From the NCBI GenBank assembly GCA_035693165.1, contig DASSGZ010000727.1, forward strand, positions 1 to 26,852: DNA of 26,852 nt, given 5' to 3'. The position numbers were made by a program, and so were the translations under genes. Below, piece after piece: positions 1-8,020 of this stretch. Source of the DNA: JAICKM01 sp035693165 (GTDB lineage: Bacteria; Chloroflexota; Chloroflexia; QHBQ01; JAICKM01). Each line of letters begins with the position of its first letter. Position 1 is the stretch's first letter. The notes under the pieces are model-generated. The model did not search any database, was not told the DNA's origin, and saw nothing but the letters and a program-made list of their open reading frames with translations.

Positions 1-1
1 C

Positions 2-424
2 CTGGTGGAGGACAAGATCCACGCGCGGAGCACGGGGCCGTACAGCCTGGTGACGCAGCAACCGCTGGGCGGGAAGGCGCAGTTTGGCGGGCAGCGGTTC
101 GGGGAGATGGAGGTCTGGGCGCTCGAAGCCTATGGCGCCGCGCACATCCTCCAGGAGATGTGGACCGTCAAGTCGGACGACACGGCGGGCCGCGTCAAGA
201 CCTACGAAGCGATCATCAAGGGCGAGAACATCGTGACAGCGGGCGTGCCCGAGGCGTTCAAGGTGCTCGTCAAGGAGTTGCAGAGCCTGGGCCTGAACAT
301 CGAGGTGTTGGACGAGCACGACCGGATCATCTCGCTGGTCGAGGACCAGGCCGCCGACAGCCTGTCCGAACTCGATATCAACCTGTCCGGCTTCGAGCAG
401 GACGACCGCGAGTCCCTGCGTTAG
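2..424 (+). CDS. rpoB: RNA polymerase beta subunit, C-terminal end (partial)
   Basis: This is the last 140 codons of the beta subunit of DNA-dependent RNA polymerase; the gene begins before the window. The translation carries the highly conserved C-terminal block, with DDKIHARSTGPYSLVTQQPL-like and GGQRFGEMEVWALEAYGA segments followed by LQEMWTVKSDD. In RpoB this region lies at the clamp base and contacts the beta-prime subunit. The reading frame is open from the first bases of the window, so no start is visible. It ends with TAG in a short acidic tail (SGFEQDDRESLR). The usual partner rpoC does not follow; a palindromic repeat and a glycosyltransferase do. Identification is very secure from the motif density. 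Confidence 0.98.
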   Translation: MVEDKIHARSTGPYSLVTQQPLGGKAQFGGQRFGEMEVWALEAYGAAHILQEMWTVKSDDTAGRVKTYEAIIKGENIVTAGVPEAFKVLVKELQSLGLNIEVLDEHDRIISLVEDQAADSLSELDINLSGFEQDDRESLR

Positions 425-440
425 CCCAATAGTTTAAGTT

Positions 441-560
441 CACCGCGAAGGCGCGAAGGACGCGAAGAACGGGATTAATAGGAATGATCGCGGCAGCCGC
501 CCGGCCTCTGCGCTGCGATTATTCCCCCATAATCTTCGCGTCCTTCGCGTCTTCGCGGTG
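441..560. repeat. 120-bp inverted repeat element, family A
   Basis: Two 27-nt arms (441-467 and 534-560) are inverted copies differing at one position. They begin with caccgcgaaggcgcgaagga on the left and end with cttcgcggtg on the right. A related, more diverged element lies at 25229-25303 and a single-arm variant at about 24010-24032. It could fold into a long hairpin just after rpoB and may act as a terminator. No protein is encoded, so it is a MITE-like or REP-like element. Confidence 0.85.
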
Positions 561-596
561 CAATTACTCCTTGATGCGGCGCGCGGGGGAAGCCGG

Positions 597-624
597 TTGA
601 CTTACGGGGCCGAGGCTCTATAAT
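597..624 (+). promoter_or_regulatory. Sigma-70-type promoter for the glycosyltransferase gene
   Basis: TTGACT (597-602) and TATAAT (619-624) are separated by 16 nt. They lie 43 nt upstream of the ATG at 667. The -10 is a perfect consensus in a GC-rich setting, and the box lies after the family A repeat, so the downstream gene is probably transcribed separately from rpoB. Confidence 0.7.
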
Positions 625-666
625 AGGAAATACCTGATTGCCGCCCGCCATGCCTCGGTCCCGCCT

Positions 667-3597
667 ATGACGACGACTGGCGTATCCTCCATCGACCCAG
701 AGCCGCAACCTCCGGACTCCCCTGCCCCCGCGCCGGCAGCGGTCGTGCCCCGATCCGGCGCTATTGCGCTGCGACGCGGGTGGGCGCAGCGGGGCGTCTG
801 GTTAGGGCCGGCGGCGCTGCTCATCGGCGCGGCCGGGGAGGCCTTGCTGGGCCAGGTTGCGCAGCGCGGTCTGGCGGCGGGGCTGCTGGTGCTGGCGGCC
901 GTGCTGGGCGTGGCGGCGTGGGGCGGCGCCCCCGCGCGACCGCTGTTCCTGGCCGGGGCCACGCGGCCCTGGTGGCGGATCGCGTGGCGGCGCGCGTTGC
1001 TCTTGCGGCTGGCGGGCATCGCCGGGGCAGTGGGGCTGGCCGGGGCCGCCGTTGCCGCGTATTTGCGCGCCCCGGCGGCGATCTTCGGCCTGCAGGGCTG
1101 GTTGTGGCTGGCGAGCATGGGGTTGCTGCTAGGGGCCAGCGCCCGCTGGTACCCGCGCGACCAGCCCGACCCGGCGCTGGATCCCCCCTGGACACGGGGC
1201 GAGCGCGCGCTCTTCCTGGGGCTGGTCGCCCTGGCGCTGCTCACGCACCTGGCCTTCCTCGACGCGATCCCCTGGCGTTTCCACTTCGACGAAGGCTTCG
1301 CCTTCACCGAGGTCATGCGCTACTATCGCGGGCCGATGATCCCGCTCTTCACCACAACCTGGCACGAAACCAGCCTGCCCAGTCTCCTGTTCGCCTACGA
1401 GGCCGGGCTGATGCGGCTGCTGGGACCGGGGCTGGGCACCGTGCGCCTGGGCGTGGCCCTGCTCGGCGCCCTGCTCGTCGTCCCGGTCTACGGGGTGGCG
1501 CGGCTGGCCTGGGGCCGCGCGGCGGCGGCGCCGGCGGCGTTCTTTGTCGCCGTCTCCGCCGCGGCGATTCACTACAGCCGGGTCAGCATCCTGAACATCA
1601 CCACGGCGTTCTGGTGGGCGGTGTGCTTCTACTTCCTGTTGCGCGGGCTGCGGTCGCGGCGGCCCGGCGATTTCGTCTGGGCGGGGCTGGCGGCGGGCAC
1701 CAGCATGTATACCTACTACGGCACGCGCCTGTTGCCCTACCTGCTGCTCGCCTTCGCCGGCTACTTGCTGGTATGCCACTGGCGCGCGGCGCGGGAACGG
1801 GTGGGCCACTTCGCCCTCGTCGGCGCCGGCTTCCTGGTGGGGTTCGGCCCGCTTCTGGGCTATTTTCTGCAGCATCCGGCGATGTGGGCGAGCCGGGGCC
1901 TGACCACCATGAACGTGCCGGCGCGAATCCCGGCCACCTGGGCAGAGTGGGCCGGCGACTGGAATATCCTGGCCCCGCTGGTCTGGCGCAACTTCCTGGG
2001 GTTGAGCGTGGAGCCGGGGCGCGACACCGTCTACTACGCACCCCTGTTGCTGCCTGCGGAAGCGGTCTTGCTGGTGCTGGGCCTCGCCCTGCTGATCCGG
2101 CAGTGGCGCCAACCCGCCGCCTTCCTGCTGTTGCTGGCCGGGTTCGGCGTAGTGTTCACGGGCGGCACGTTGCTCGACGCCATGACCATCCCGAATTTTG
2201 CCCACTGGACGCCCGCGTTCGCCGTGGTCTATCTGGCGCTCGCGCTGCCGCTGGCGCAGGCGTGGCGGGCGTGGCGCCGGCTGCCGCGCCGGGCCTGGCT
2301 CATCGCCGGGGGCGTGCTGGCCGTGGCCCTGGTCGCCGATGCGGGCGCCAACCTGTACAGCTACCTGGTGGTCTACCCGCCGCGGGTGCCGCCGGACCAT
2401 TCGTTGGAAGCCCTGCAAGGCCGCTACCTGGAAAGCGCCGGCCCAACGACCCGCGTGCGGATCGCCGGCCCGACCTGGCAGCCGTTCAATCCCGAGATCG
2501 CCGCGCTGATGAGTCCGCGGACGCCCGCGGGCGACCTGATCAACCCCAGCCGCGAACTGCCGCTGCCCGGCGACCCGGCGCACGATCTCGCCTTCGTGTT
2601 CTACAACGATCAGATGCCGCTGCTGCCGGTCGTGCAAGCCTATTATCCCGGCGGGCGGACCCAGGCGTTGCAAACGCCCGACGGCAACCATATTGCCACG
2701 GCGTACCGCATCCCGGCGGCGCGGGCCGCGGCGCTGTACGGCGTCCATGCCGAGATGCGCGCCGCGCGCATCGCCGACCGGGTGGAATGGTCGGGCCGCC
2801 TGCCGGCCTTCGGCGCGCTGCCCCCCGATACTCTGGCCTACCCGGCAACCGCGACCTGGAGCGGGGCCGTCTATCTGCCCGCCGGCCCGGTGCGCCTGCG
2901 GGTGACGGGCGACCCGGCGGTGCAACTCTGGGTGCAGGGCCAACCGGTGGCGCCGGATACGCCCGTGGCCGTCGAGCCGGGGTGGGTGCGCATGGCCGTG
3001 CAGACCCAACTGAGTGGACCCCACCCCCTGCAACTGCTGCTCCAGACCGGCGACGGTCCCCCGGCGGCGATCCCGGCGGCCCGCCTCTGGCCCGCGCCGC
3101 CCAACCAGGGCCTCGCGGCGACGCTGACCGGGCCGGGCACGCCGGTCCACCGCATCGATCCGTTTGTCAGCGCACGGGTGGTGCAGATCGGGCGGTCGCA
3201 CGATCCGGCGCCGCTCAGCCTGGGGGTGCGCACGGGCGGCACGCGCGGGATCCGCTGGCAGGGCCAAGTCGAGACCGGTGCCGGCACGTACACGATGATC
3301 CTGCGCGGCAATGGGGGCATGCGCCTGTGGATCGATGGGCAGCTTGTCGTGAACGACTGCCCGGCGGCACCGGCGGCGCACGAGGCGAGCGCGCCGCTGG
3401 TCCTGACCGCCGGGTGGCACCGAGTGCAACTCGATCTGCAACCCGGCAGCGGCACCGGCGGCGTCGAATGGCACTGGGTGCGGCCCGACGGCGTGCGCGA
3501 GGTTGTGCCGCCCGGCGCGCTACGCCTCGGCCCGGACACCCAACCCGGCGCGCCCATCGCCTGGCCCGACCCGCTGGAGCCGGTCGTCTGCCCCTAG
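667..3597 (+). CDS. Membrane glycosyltransferase (ArnT/PMT-like) with C-terminal PA14-like domains
   Basis: A 976-residue protein with about a dozen hydrophobic segments between roughly residues 40 and 590, then a soluble C-terminal part. The first large loop holds HFDEGFAF with the acidic pair near residues 208-209. This matches the catalytic Asp/Glu position of GT39/GT83-type enzymes that transfer sugars from polyprenyl-phosphate donors on the outer face of the membrane. Residues about 727-810 and 835-960 look like two PA14-like beta-sandwich modules (for example GGMRLWIDGQLVVND), which commonly bind carbohydrate. The acceptor is unknown. The ATG at 667 follows a consensus promoter, but no strong ribosome binding site is visible. 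The gene ends before a bidirectional terminator. Family membership is firm; substrate and the first PA14 module are less sure. Confidence 0.85.
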   Translation: MTTTGVSSIDPEPQPPDSPAPAPAAVVPRSGAIALRRGWAQRGVWLGPAALLIGAAGEALLGQVAQRGLAAGLLVLAAVLGVAAWGGAPARPLFLAGATRPWWRIAWRRALLLRLAGIAGAVGLAGAAVAAYLRAPAAIFGLQGWLWLASMGLLLGASARWYPRDQPDPALDPPWTRGERALFLGLVALALLTHLAFLDAIPWRFHFDEGFAFTEVMRYYRGPMIPLFTTTWHETSLPSLLFAYEAGLMRLLGPGLGTVRLGVALLGALLVVPVYGVARLAWGRAAAAPAAFFVAVSAAAIHYSRVSILNITTAFWWAVCFYFLLRGLRSRRPGDFVWAGLAAGTSMYTYYGTRLLPYLLLAFAGYLLVCHWRAARERVGHFALVGAGFLVGFGPLLGYFLQHPAMWASRGLTTMNVPARIPATWAEWAGDWNILAPLVWRNFLGLSVEPGRDTVYYAPLLLPAEAVLLVLGLALLIRQWRQPAAFLLLLAGFGVVFTGGTLLDAMTIPNFAHWTPAFAVVYLALALPLAQAWRAWRRLPRRAWLIAGGVLAVALVADAGANLYSYLVVYPPRVPPDHSLEALQGRYLESAGPTTRVRIAGPTWQPFNPEIAALMSPRTPAGDLINPSRELPLPGDPAHDLAFVFYNDQMPLLPVVQAYYPGGRTQALQTPDGNHIATAYRIPAARAAALYGVHAEMRAARIADRVEWSGRLPAFGALPPDTLAYPATATWSGAVYLPAGPVRLRVTGDPAVQLWVQGQPVAPDTPVAVEPGWVRMAVQTQLSGPHPLQLLLQTGDGPPAAIPAARLWPAPPNQGLAATLTGPGTPVHRIDPFVSARVVQIGRSHDPAPLSLGVRTGGTRGIRWQGQVETGAGTYTMILRGNGGMRLWIDGQLVVNDCPAAPAAHEASAPLVLTAGWHRVQLDLQPGSGTGGVEWHWVRPDGVREVVPPGALRLGPDTQPGAPIAWPDPLEPVVCP

Positions 3598-3615
3598 CGT
3601 TTCCCTAAAATATCA

Positions 3616-3650
3616 ACGGCTCCGGATCGGAATAAACCGATCGGAGCCGT
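3616..3650. terminator. Hairpin terminator between convergent genes
   Basis: The arms acggctccggatcgg (3616-3630) and ccgatcggagccgt (3637-3650) pair over 14 bp with one bulged G and a 6-nt AT-rich loop. It lies 18 nt past the glycosyltransferase stop and before the stop of the minus-strand gene at 3684. The flank on the 3597 side is A/T-rich, giving a weak U tract for the minus-strand transcript. Confidence 0.75.
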
Positions 3651-3683
3651 CTCTGTCGGGACCAGGTGGGGCGCGGGCGGGTG

Positions 3684-3944
3684 TTAGCTCGCGGCTTGCC
3701 AGGGGCCCTCGTCGGGGCGCAGCGGCAGCACATCCGGGCGGGCGCGCTCGGCGACTTCGGGGCGGGCCGGTTCCGCGGCGGTTTGCGCGGCAGGCGTCCA
3801 GGTGCCGTAGACGATCCACTCGCCGTTGCGCCCGTCGCGCGGCATATGTAGCTCGATCTGGTCGCCCATGCGGGCGCCGAGCTTCTGGATGGTCGCGTTC
3901 AGTTCGTCGAGGTTATCGGCGATGAGCCGGATCTGGATCGCCAT
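3684..3944 (-). CDS. Small uncharacterised protein, 86 aa
   Basis: I do not recognise a family. The first 50 residues look like a compact alpha/beta domain (MAIQIRLIADNLDELNATIQ, then MGDQIELHMPRDGRNGEWIVYG). The last 35 are Pro/Ala/Glu-rich and probably disordered. It has no signal peptide or membrane segment, so it is likely cytoplasmic. The ATG at 3944 is preceded on the minus strand by caggaggagc, a strong ribosome binding site at normal spacing, which supports it as a real gene. It converges on the glycosyltransferase gene and shares its terminator hairpin. Upstream lies a separate small membrane protein gene on the same strand, 131 nt away. Confidence 0.75.
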   Translation of the reverse strand: MAIQIRLIADNLDELNATIQKLGARMGDQIELHMPRDGRNGEWIVYGTWTPAAQTAAEPARPEVAERARPDVLPLRPDEGPWQAAS

Positions 3945-4075
3945 GGGGCTGCTCCTCCTGGGTCAAGCGGCGAATCGGCGGCGGGCAGGAATCCGCCCGC
4001 GACGCGAGGATGCTTCACCTTACCATCATCGCAGACTGCGCTCTATCCGCACTCTATTGGCGCTCTCAATCGGCG

Positions 4076-4312
4076 CTAGAAGATGCCGCGGACGATGAGC
4101 AGCAGGCCGACGATGTGCTTCGCACCGCCTGCGGCGATCATCAGCGGGATGCCGGCGATCGCGCCGACCACGGTCAGCGTGAGCAAGCCACCCGCGATGA
4201 GCAGGACGACGCCGAGCAGCACGGCGACCAGCCGCCCGGTCAGGCCGATGAGGGCAGCGACCAGCCGCCAGAGGGCGACCACGGGCCAGAGATACCAGGG
4301 TGTGTTGGACAT
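4076..4312 (-). CDS. Small integral membrane protein, 78 aa
   Basis: A very hydrophobic 78-residue protein. Two or three membrane segments are apparent: residues about 8-25 (YLWPVVALWRLVAALIGL), 28-50 (VAVLLGVVLLIAGGLLTLTVV) and a last one that includes the glycine-rich IAAGGAKHIVGLLLIVRG. No catalytic motif is visible and I do not assign a function. The composition resembles small inner-membrane stress or envelope proteins, but this is not diagnostic. The ATG at 4312 is preceded on the minus strand by ggaaggggga, an acceptable ribosome binding site. The gene is 38 nt downstream of a hairpin that follows the epimerase gene, so it may be transcribed separately. Confidence 0.7.
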   Translation of the reverse strand: MSNTPWYLWPVVALWRLVAALIGLTGRLVAVLLGVVLLIAGGLLTLTVVGAIAGIPLMIAAGGAKHIVGLLLIVRGIF

Positions 4313-4350
4313 AATCGTTCCCCCTTCCGCCGGATCCGGCGTAGCATACA

Positions 4351-4383
4351 GTGGGCCGGACAGGTCGCGCCCATCCGGCCCAC
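4351..4383 (-). terminator. Hairpin downstream of the epimerase gene
   Basis: gtgggccgga (4351-4360) and tccggcccac (4374-4383) form a perfect 10-bp stem with a 13-nt loop. It is 40 nt past the epimerase stop on the minus strand and before the small membrane protein gene. No U tract follows, so termination efficiency is uncertain. Confidence 0.5.
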
Positions 4384-4422
4384 TCGATCTACGCCCCGGC
4401 GGGGTCGGGGGTTACGGTGCGC

Positions 4423-5433
4423 TCAGCGCGTGGGGGCGGCCTCGCGGGCGTGCCAGGCGGCCAGCAGGCCGGCTTCGCGTTCGGGCTTGAGGCCGGCGCG
4501 GCGCTCGGTGTCCGCCGGGCGGCCGGCGTCCCAGGCCAGCGTGTCGCGCACGGTGTCGAGCACCGGGCGGAAGGTGAGGCCGGCGGCCAGGGCCTTGCTG
4601 CAATCGACGTTGTCGAAGCCCGCGTTGTCCTCCTCCTCGGGCACCCAGAGCGGCACCTCCATCCAGGGGCCGACTTCGCGCTCCAGCAAGAACGCCTCCG
4701 GCACCCAGGTGAAGCGGGCGTCGTTGCCGGCGGCCACGCGGCAGGTCTCCAGCAACTCACCCAGGGTGTAGGGGGTGGCCGGGCCGGTGGCGTTGTAGAC
4801 GCCGGTCTGCCCGGCCTCGACCATGCGCACGATCCAGGCGGCCAGGTCGCGGGCGTCGATGAACTGGATGGCGTGCTCCGGGCGGCCCGGCGCCAGCACC
4901 TCGCCCCCGGCGGCCACGCGGTGGGGCCAGTAGGTGAAGCGGTCGGTGGGGTCGGGCGGGCCGACCAGCAGGCCGGGCCGCACGATCAGCGCGCGCCCCG
5001 GCAGTACTTCTTCGACCGCCTGCTCGCACAGCGCCTTCAACGGGCCGTAGCTCTCGCCCGTCACCTCTTCCACCGTGGGATCGGTCAGCGTGCCGACGGG
5101 CGCGCGCTCGTCCATGTGCGGCGTGCGAAAATCGGCGTAGACCGAGATGCTGGAGATGAAAGTGTAGTGGTTGACGGCATCGGCCAGTGCGGTCGCCGTG
5201 GCGCGCACCACGCGTGGGATATAGCCCGAGGTGTCGATGGCGGCGTCCCACCGGCGCCCGGCCAGGACGCCCAGGTCGCCGTCGCGGTCGCCGCGCAGCT
5301 TCTCGACATCCGGGAAGAGGTCGGGGTTGTGCCGGCCCCGGTTGAACAGGGTCACTTCATGGCCGCGGGCCAGGGCGTGTTCGACGATATGGCGGCCCAG
5401 GAACACGGTGCCGCCCAGCACCAGGATTTTCAT
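4423..5433 (-). CDS. NAD-dependent epimerase/dehydratase (extended SDR)
   Basis: A 336-residue extended short-chain dehydrogenase/reductase with a Rossmann fold. The N-terminal NAD(P)-binding loop reads GGTVFLG (residues 7-13). The catalytic pair is Y129 and K133 in SYGPLK, with a serine-rich strand FISSISVY just before it. This family acts on nucleotide sugars or related small molecules; the substrate cannot be told from sequence. A start at 5433 is chosen over upstream in-frame ATGs at 5439 and 5472. An AGGAGG lies 6 nt before it, and MKILVLGG begins exactly at the first beta strand. An extended -10 element lies about 90 nt upstream. It is monocistronic by appearance, with a hairpin after the stop. 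The fold is secure; specificity is open. Confidence 0.9.
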   Translation of the reverse strand: MKILVLGGTVFLGRHIVEHALARGHEVTLFNRGRHNPDLFPDVEKLRGDRDGDLGVLAGRRWDAAIDTSGYIPRVVRATATALADAVNHYTFISSISVYADFRTPHMDERAPVGTLTDPTVEEVTGESYGPLKALCEQAVEEVLPGRALIVRPGLLVGPPDPTDRFTYWPHRVAAGGEVLAPGRPEHAIQFIDARDLAAWIVRMVEAGQTGVYNATGPATPYTLGELLETCRVAAGNDARFTWVPEAFLLEREVGPWMEVPLWVPEEEDNAGFDNVDCSKALAAGLTFRPVLDTVRDTLAWDAGRPADTERRAGLKPEREAGLLAAWHAREAAPTR

Positions 5434-5523
5434 GCGCATCCTCCTGCAAATGATCTCGCGGCGCGTGGACACCGCCGTGTCGATCCGCCCCCGGCGGGCG
5501 GGTGCCGGGCCGGGGACCCCCGC

Positions 5524-5532
5524 AGTATAGCA
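5524..5532 (-). promoter_or_regulatory. Extended -10 promoter element for the epimerase gene
   Basis: On the minus strand the sequence reads TGCTATACT, an extended -10 (TGn then TATACT, with the hexamer at 5529-5524). It is about 90 nt before the epimerase start. No good -35 is visible, which extended -10 promoters tolerate. Confidence 0.45.
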
Positions 5533-5609
5533 TAAGGGTGGGTTCCAAGACGAGTGCTGCGTGCCGGGGGGGTGCGCGTCAGGGTGTTGCGTCTACCGGG
5601 CGGCATCCG

Positions 5610-5733
5610 GGCGCCCGCCCAACCTAACCCCCCGGCCCCCTTCCCGCGACGGGAAGGGGGAGCCAAACCGCCCGGCACTCTCCCCGCCGCAGACGGGGGG
5701 GGGTCGCGGGGTTAGGTTGGTCAGGCGGGCGCC
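5610..5733. repeat. Palindromic repeat element, family C (full copy)
   Basis: A 124-bp element bounded by inverted arms: ggcgcccgcccaacctaacc at the left and its complement at the right, interrupted by 4 nt. Inside is a perfect 11-bp hairpin at 5636-5660 (cccccttcccg / cgggaaggggg). Shorter copies of the core occur at 9273-9320 and 19860-19897. It encodes nothing recognisable and fills most of the space between the epimerase and the HD-GYP gene. Confidence 0.8.
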
Positions 5734-5852
5734 GAGACTCTTCGCTGCGCTCAGTAGACCATCACAGGAAATTTGTCATTCTGAGCACAGCGAAGAATCT
5801 CCGTCTGCTAGCTCAAAAGACGAGACTCTTCGCTACGCTCAGAGTGACAAAT
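5733..5852. repeat. Repeat family B cluster upstream of the HD-GYP gene
   Basis: An inverted pair is built from tttgtcattctgagcacagc (from 5772) and its reverse ending agagtgacaaat (to 5852), around a 20-nt centre. A partial copy (gactcttcgctgcgctcag) at 5735-5753 abuts the family C element. Two more pairs of the same family lie after the gene, at 7634-7713 and 7731-7800. The whole 5434-5951 gap holds only these repeats, the family C element and the putative epimerase promoter. Confidence 0.8.
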
Positions 5853-5951
5853 CTGGTTCGTCACTGACCACTGACCACTCGCCTGCAGCACTCCCTTGCG
5901 CGGCGCCCGGCAATGGAGTAGGATCAGCATATACCGCGGCAGAGGAGCAGC

Positions 5952-7529
5952 ATGCGAAACGACCTGGACGGCACCGCCCCCGTGCGCCTGGCGGAACTCA
6001 TCGCCGCACTGTCCCTCGCGACCGACCTGGGCATGGGCCAGCCGCTGGAGCACGCGCTCTGCTCGTGTGTGCTGGCCGTGCGCCTGGGTGAGGCGTTGGG
6101 GCTGGACGAGGCAGCCCTGCGCGAGGTCTACTACCAGGCCCTGCTGCGCTACATCGGCTGCAACGCCGAGACCCATACCCTGGCCGCCGTGGTGGGCGAT
6201 GAACTGGCGATGCGCCGGGACTTCGCCGCCATCGACAACGGCAACCAGGGCGCCGTGCTCGGCCTGATGCTGCGCTATATCCGCCAGGCGCACGCGGGCG
6301 CGTCGCCGCTGCAACTGGCGCGCGAGATGGCCCGCGGCTTGCTGGCGGGGCGCGAGATCCAGGCGGGGTTCGCCGGGCATTGCGAGGTGGCGCAGCGCCT
6401 GGCCGGGCGGCTCGGCTTCGACGCGCCAATCATCGTGGCGCTGGGCCAGTTGTACGAGCGCTGGGACGGGCGCGGGCTGCCGCGCGGCCTCAAGGGTGAG
6501 GAGGTCGCCCCTGCCGTGCTCATCGTGGCCCTGGCCCAGGACGCGCTCACCGTGCGCCGGCTGGGCGGGGTGGACGCCGCGGTTGCCATGACCCGGCAGC
6601 GTAGCGGCGGCGCCTACGACCCGCGCATGGTCGATTGCTTCTGCCGGGCCGCCCCCGCGCTGTTCGCCGGGCTGGACGAGGCGCCCTCGTGGGAGATGGT
6701 GCTGGGGATGGAGCCGGGCGCGCGCAGCTACCTGGCCGAGGACCAGTTGGATACGGCCTGCCAGGCCATCGCCGATTTCGCCGATCTCAAATCGTCCTAC
6801 ACGCTCAGCCATTCGAGCCGGGTGGCCGAACTGGCCGCCGGGGCGGCGCAGCACTGCGGGCTGCCCGCCGCCGATGTGACGGCGATCCGGCGGGCCGGGT
6901 GGCTGCATGACCTGGGCCGGGTCGGCGTCTCGACCGGCATCTGGGACAAGCCGGGGCCGCTGACCGAGACCGAGTGGGAGCGCGTGCGCATGCACCCGTA
7001 TTACACGGAGCGGGTGCTGGCGCGCTCACAGACGCTGGGCCGCCTGGGCCACCTCGCCGCCTTCCACCACGAGCGGCTCGACGGCTCGGGCTACCACCGC
7101 GGCGCCCCGGCGCTGATCCTCTCGCCCGCCGCGCGCATCCTGGGCGCCGCCGACGCCTACCAGGCGATGACCGAGGCGCGCGCCCACCGCTCGGCCCGCC
7201 CCCCGGACGCCGCCGCCGAGGAACTCCGCCGCGAGGCGCGCGCCGGGCGGCTCGATAGCGACGCTGTAGCGGCGGTGCTCGGCGCGGCGGGCCACCGCAC
7301 GCGGCCCGCCCGTCGCGACCTGGTGGCGGGGTTGAGCGAACGCGAGGTGGAAGTGCTGCGCCTGGTGGGCCGGGGTCATTCCATTAAGCAGATTGCCGGG
7401 CAACTCTCGATTGCCGAAAAGACGGTCGACAACCACATCCAGCACATCTACGCCAAGATCGGCGTCTCGACCCGCGCCGGCGCCGCCCTCTTCGCCATGG
7501 AGCAAGACCTGCTCACCCCGGCGGACTGA
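5952..7529 (+). CDS. Tandem HD-GYP protein with C-terminal LuxR-type DNA-binding domain
   Basis: A 525-residue protein with three parts. Residues about 10-260 form a degenerate HD-GYP half: the HD pair is absent, but YERWDGRGLPRG (from residue 168) preserves the GYP-like loop. Residues about 275-430 form a canonical HD-GYP domain with LHDLGR (H319, D320) and HHERLDGSGYHRG (from H372). This is the metal centre of cyclic di-GMP phosphodiesterases. Residues about 461-520 are a LuxR/FixJ helix-turn-helix (LSEREVEVLRLV, then IAEKTVDNHI). It may degrade or sense a cyclic dinucleotide and bind DNA; targets are unknown. An AGAGGAG ribosome binding site precedes the ATG. The gene stands alone, flanked on both sides by family B repeats. 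Domain calls are firm, and catalysis is inferred from intact motifs in the second half only. Confidence 0.9.
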   Translation: MRNDLDGTAPVRLAELIAALSLATDLGMGQPLEHALCSCVLAVRLGEALGLDEAALREVYYQALLRYIGCNAETHTLAAVVGDELAMRRDFAAIDNGNQGAVLGLMLRYIRQAHAGASPLQLAREMARGLLAGREIQAGFAGHCEVAQRLAGRLGFDAPIIVALGQLYERWDGRGLPRGLKGEEVAPAVLIVALAQDALTVRRLGGVDAAVAMTRQRSGGAYDPRMVDCFCRAAPALFAGLDEAPSWEMVLGMEPGARSYLAEDQLDTACQAIADFADLKSSYTLSHSSRVAELAAGAAQHCGLPAADVTAIRRAGWLHDLGRVGVSTGIWDKPGPLTETEWERVRMHPYYTERVLARSQTLGRLGHLAAFHHERLDGSGYHRGAPALILSPAARILGAADAYQAMTEARAHRSARPPDAAAEELRREARAGRLDSDAVAAVLGAAGHRTRPARRDLVAGLSEREVEVLRLVGRGHSIKQIAGQLSIAEKTVDNHIQHIYAKIGVSTRAGAALFAMEQDLLTPAD

Positions 7530-7561
7530 TCCCCCTGCCCTTGGCGCTGTGCGCAACGCGG

Positions 7562-7592
7562 CACAGGCCGGTGTGCAACCGGCCCCTACAAC
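7562..7592. repeat. Hairpin repeat, family D, inverted orientation
   Basis: Reads caggccggtgtgcaaccggc followed by ccctaca. The complement begins tgtaggggccggtt, the signature of the family D hairpins at 22460-22535. It is 32 nt past the HD-GYP stop and may serve as its terminator. Confidence 0.6.
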
Positions 7593-7633
7593 ACTTCTCG
7601 CCCCTTGTCCCGCTGAGTATTGCTTCTAGTCAT

Positions 7634-7800
7634 ACTTCTCACTCTGAACGGAGCGAAGAGTCTCGGCGCTTGTGGCTACTAGACGAGATGCTTCACCACG
7701 TTCAGCATGACAACTTAGGCTGGAAGCAGTACTGAGCGCAGCGAAGAGTCTCGGCGCGTGGGATAGAAGACGAGATTCTTCGCTGCGCTCAGAATGACAA
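7634..7800. repeat. Two family B inverted pairs
   Basis: Pair one spans 7634-7713 and pair two 7731-7800. Each has a forward arm containing gagcgaagagtctcg or gcgcagcgaagagtctcg and a reverse arm such as cttcgctgcgctcagaatga. The second pair is close to the 5772-5852 copy. Together with the family D hairpin they occupy most of the 491-nt gap before the next gene. Confidence 0.8.
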
Positions 7801-7940
7801 TGAGGCGGATGATACCCGGCGGCCATCCTTACCGGGGTCCGCCTTTTGGCGGGGATGAGGGTTGCATCCAAAGCCGCAGCAGAAAGTGACCTTTCGTCCG
7901 AGCCCTCCCGCGGCCCAGAATCGTACATTTAGTATAACCT

Positions 7941-7990
7941 GTCGCTGCACCGCGACGGGGATGGATTCGCTTCCATGCTGCCGCCGGCAG
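7941..7990 (+). promoter_or_regulatory. Structured leader with three small stem-loops
   Basis: Three consecutive 5-bp hairpins can form: gtcgc/gcgac (7941-7956), atgga/tccat (7961-7976) and ctgcc/ggcag (7978-7990). They lie directly before the ribosome binding site of the 74-residue protein gene. A role in translation control is a guess. Confidence 0.3.
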
Positions 7991-8020
7991 GATGGATACC
8001 CACGGAAAGGACGGCCCGCC

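Noticed and set aside
780..3608. A 942-codon open frame on the plus strand and a 781-codon frame on the minus strand over the glycosyltransferase
   Set aside because: Both are low-complexity Arg/Gly/Ala/Pro translations typical of GC-rich shadow frames; the real frame has membrane helices and family motifs.
4351..6995. Long opposite-strand frames over the epimerase and the HD-GYP gene
   Set aside because: No recognisable domain, no ribosome binding site, and composition of antisense GC-rich frames.
7862..8020. A 53-codon N-terminal extension of the 74-residue protein
   Set aside because: It is unlike the paralogue, spans the structured leader, and lacks a ribosome binding site.
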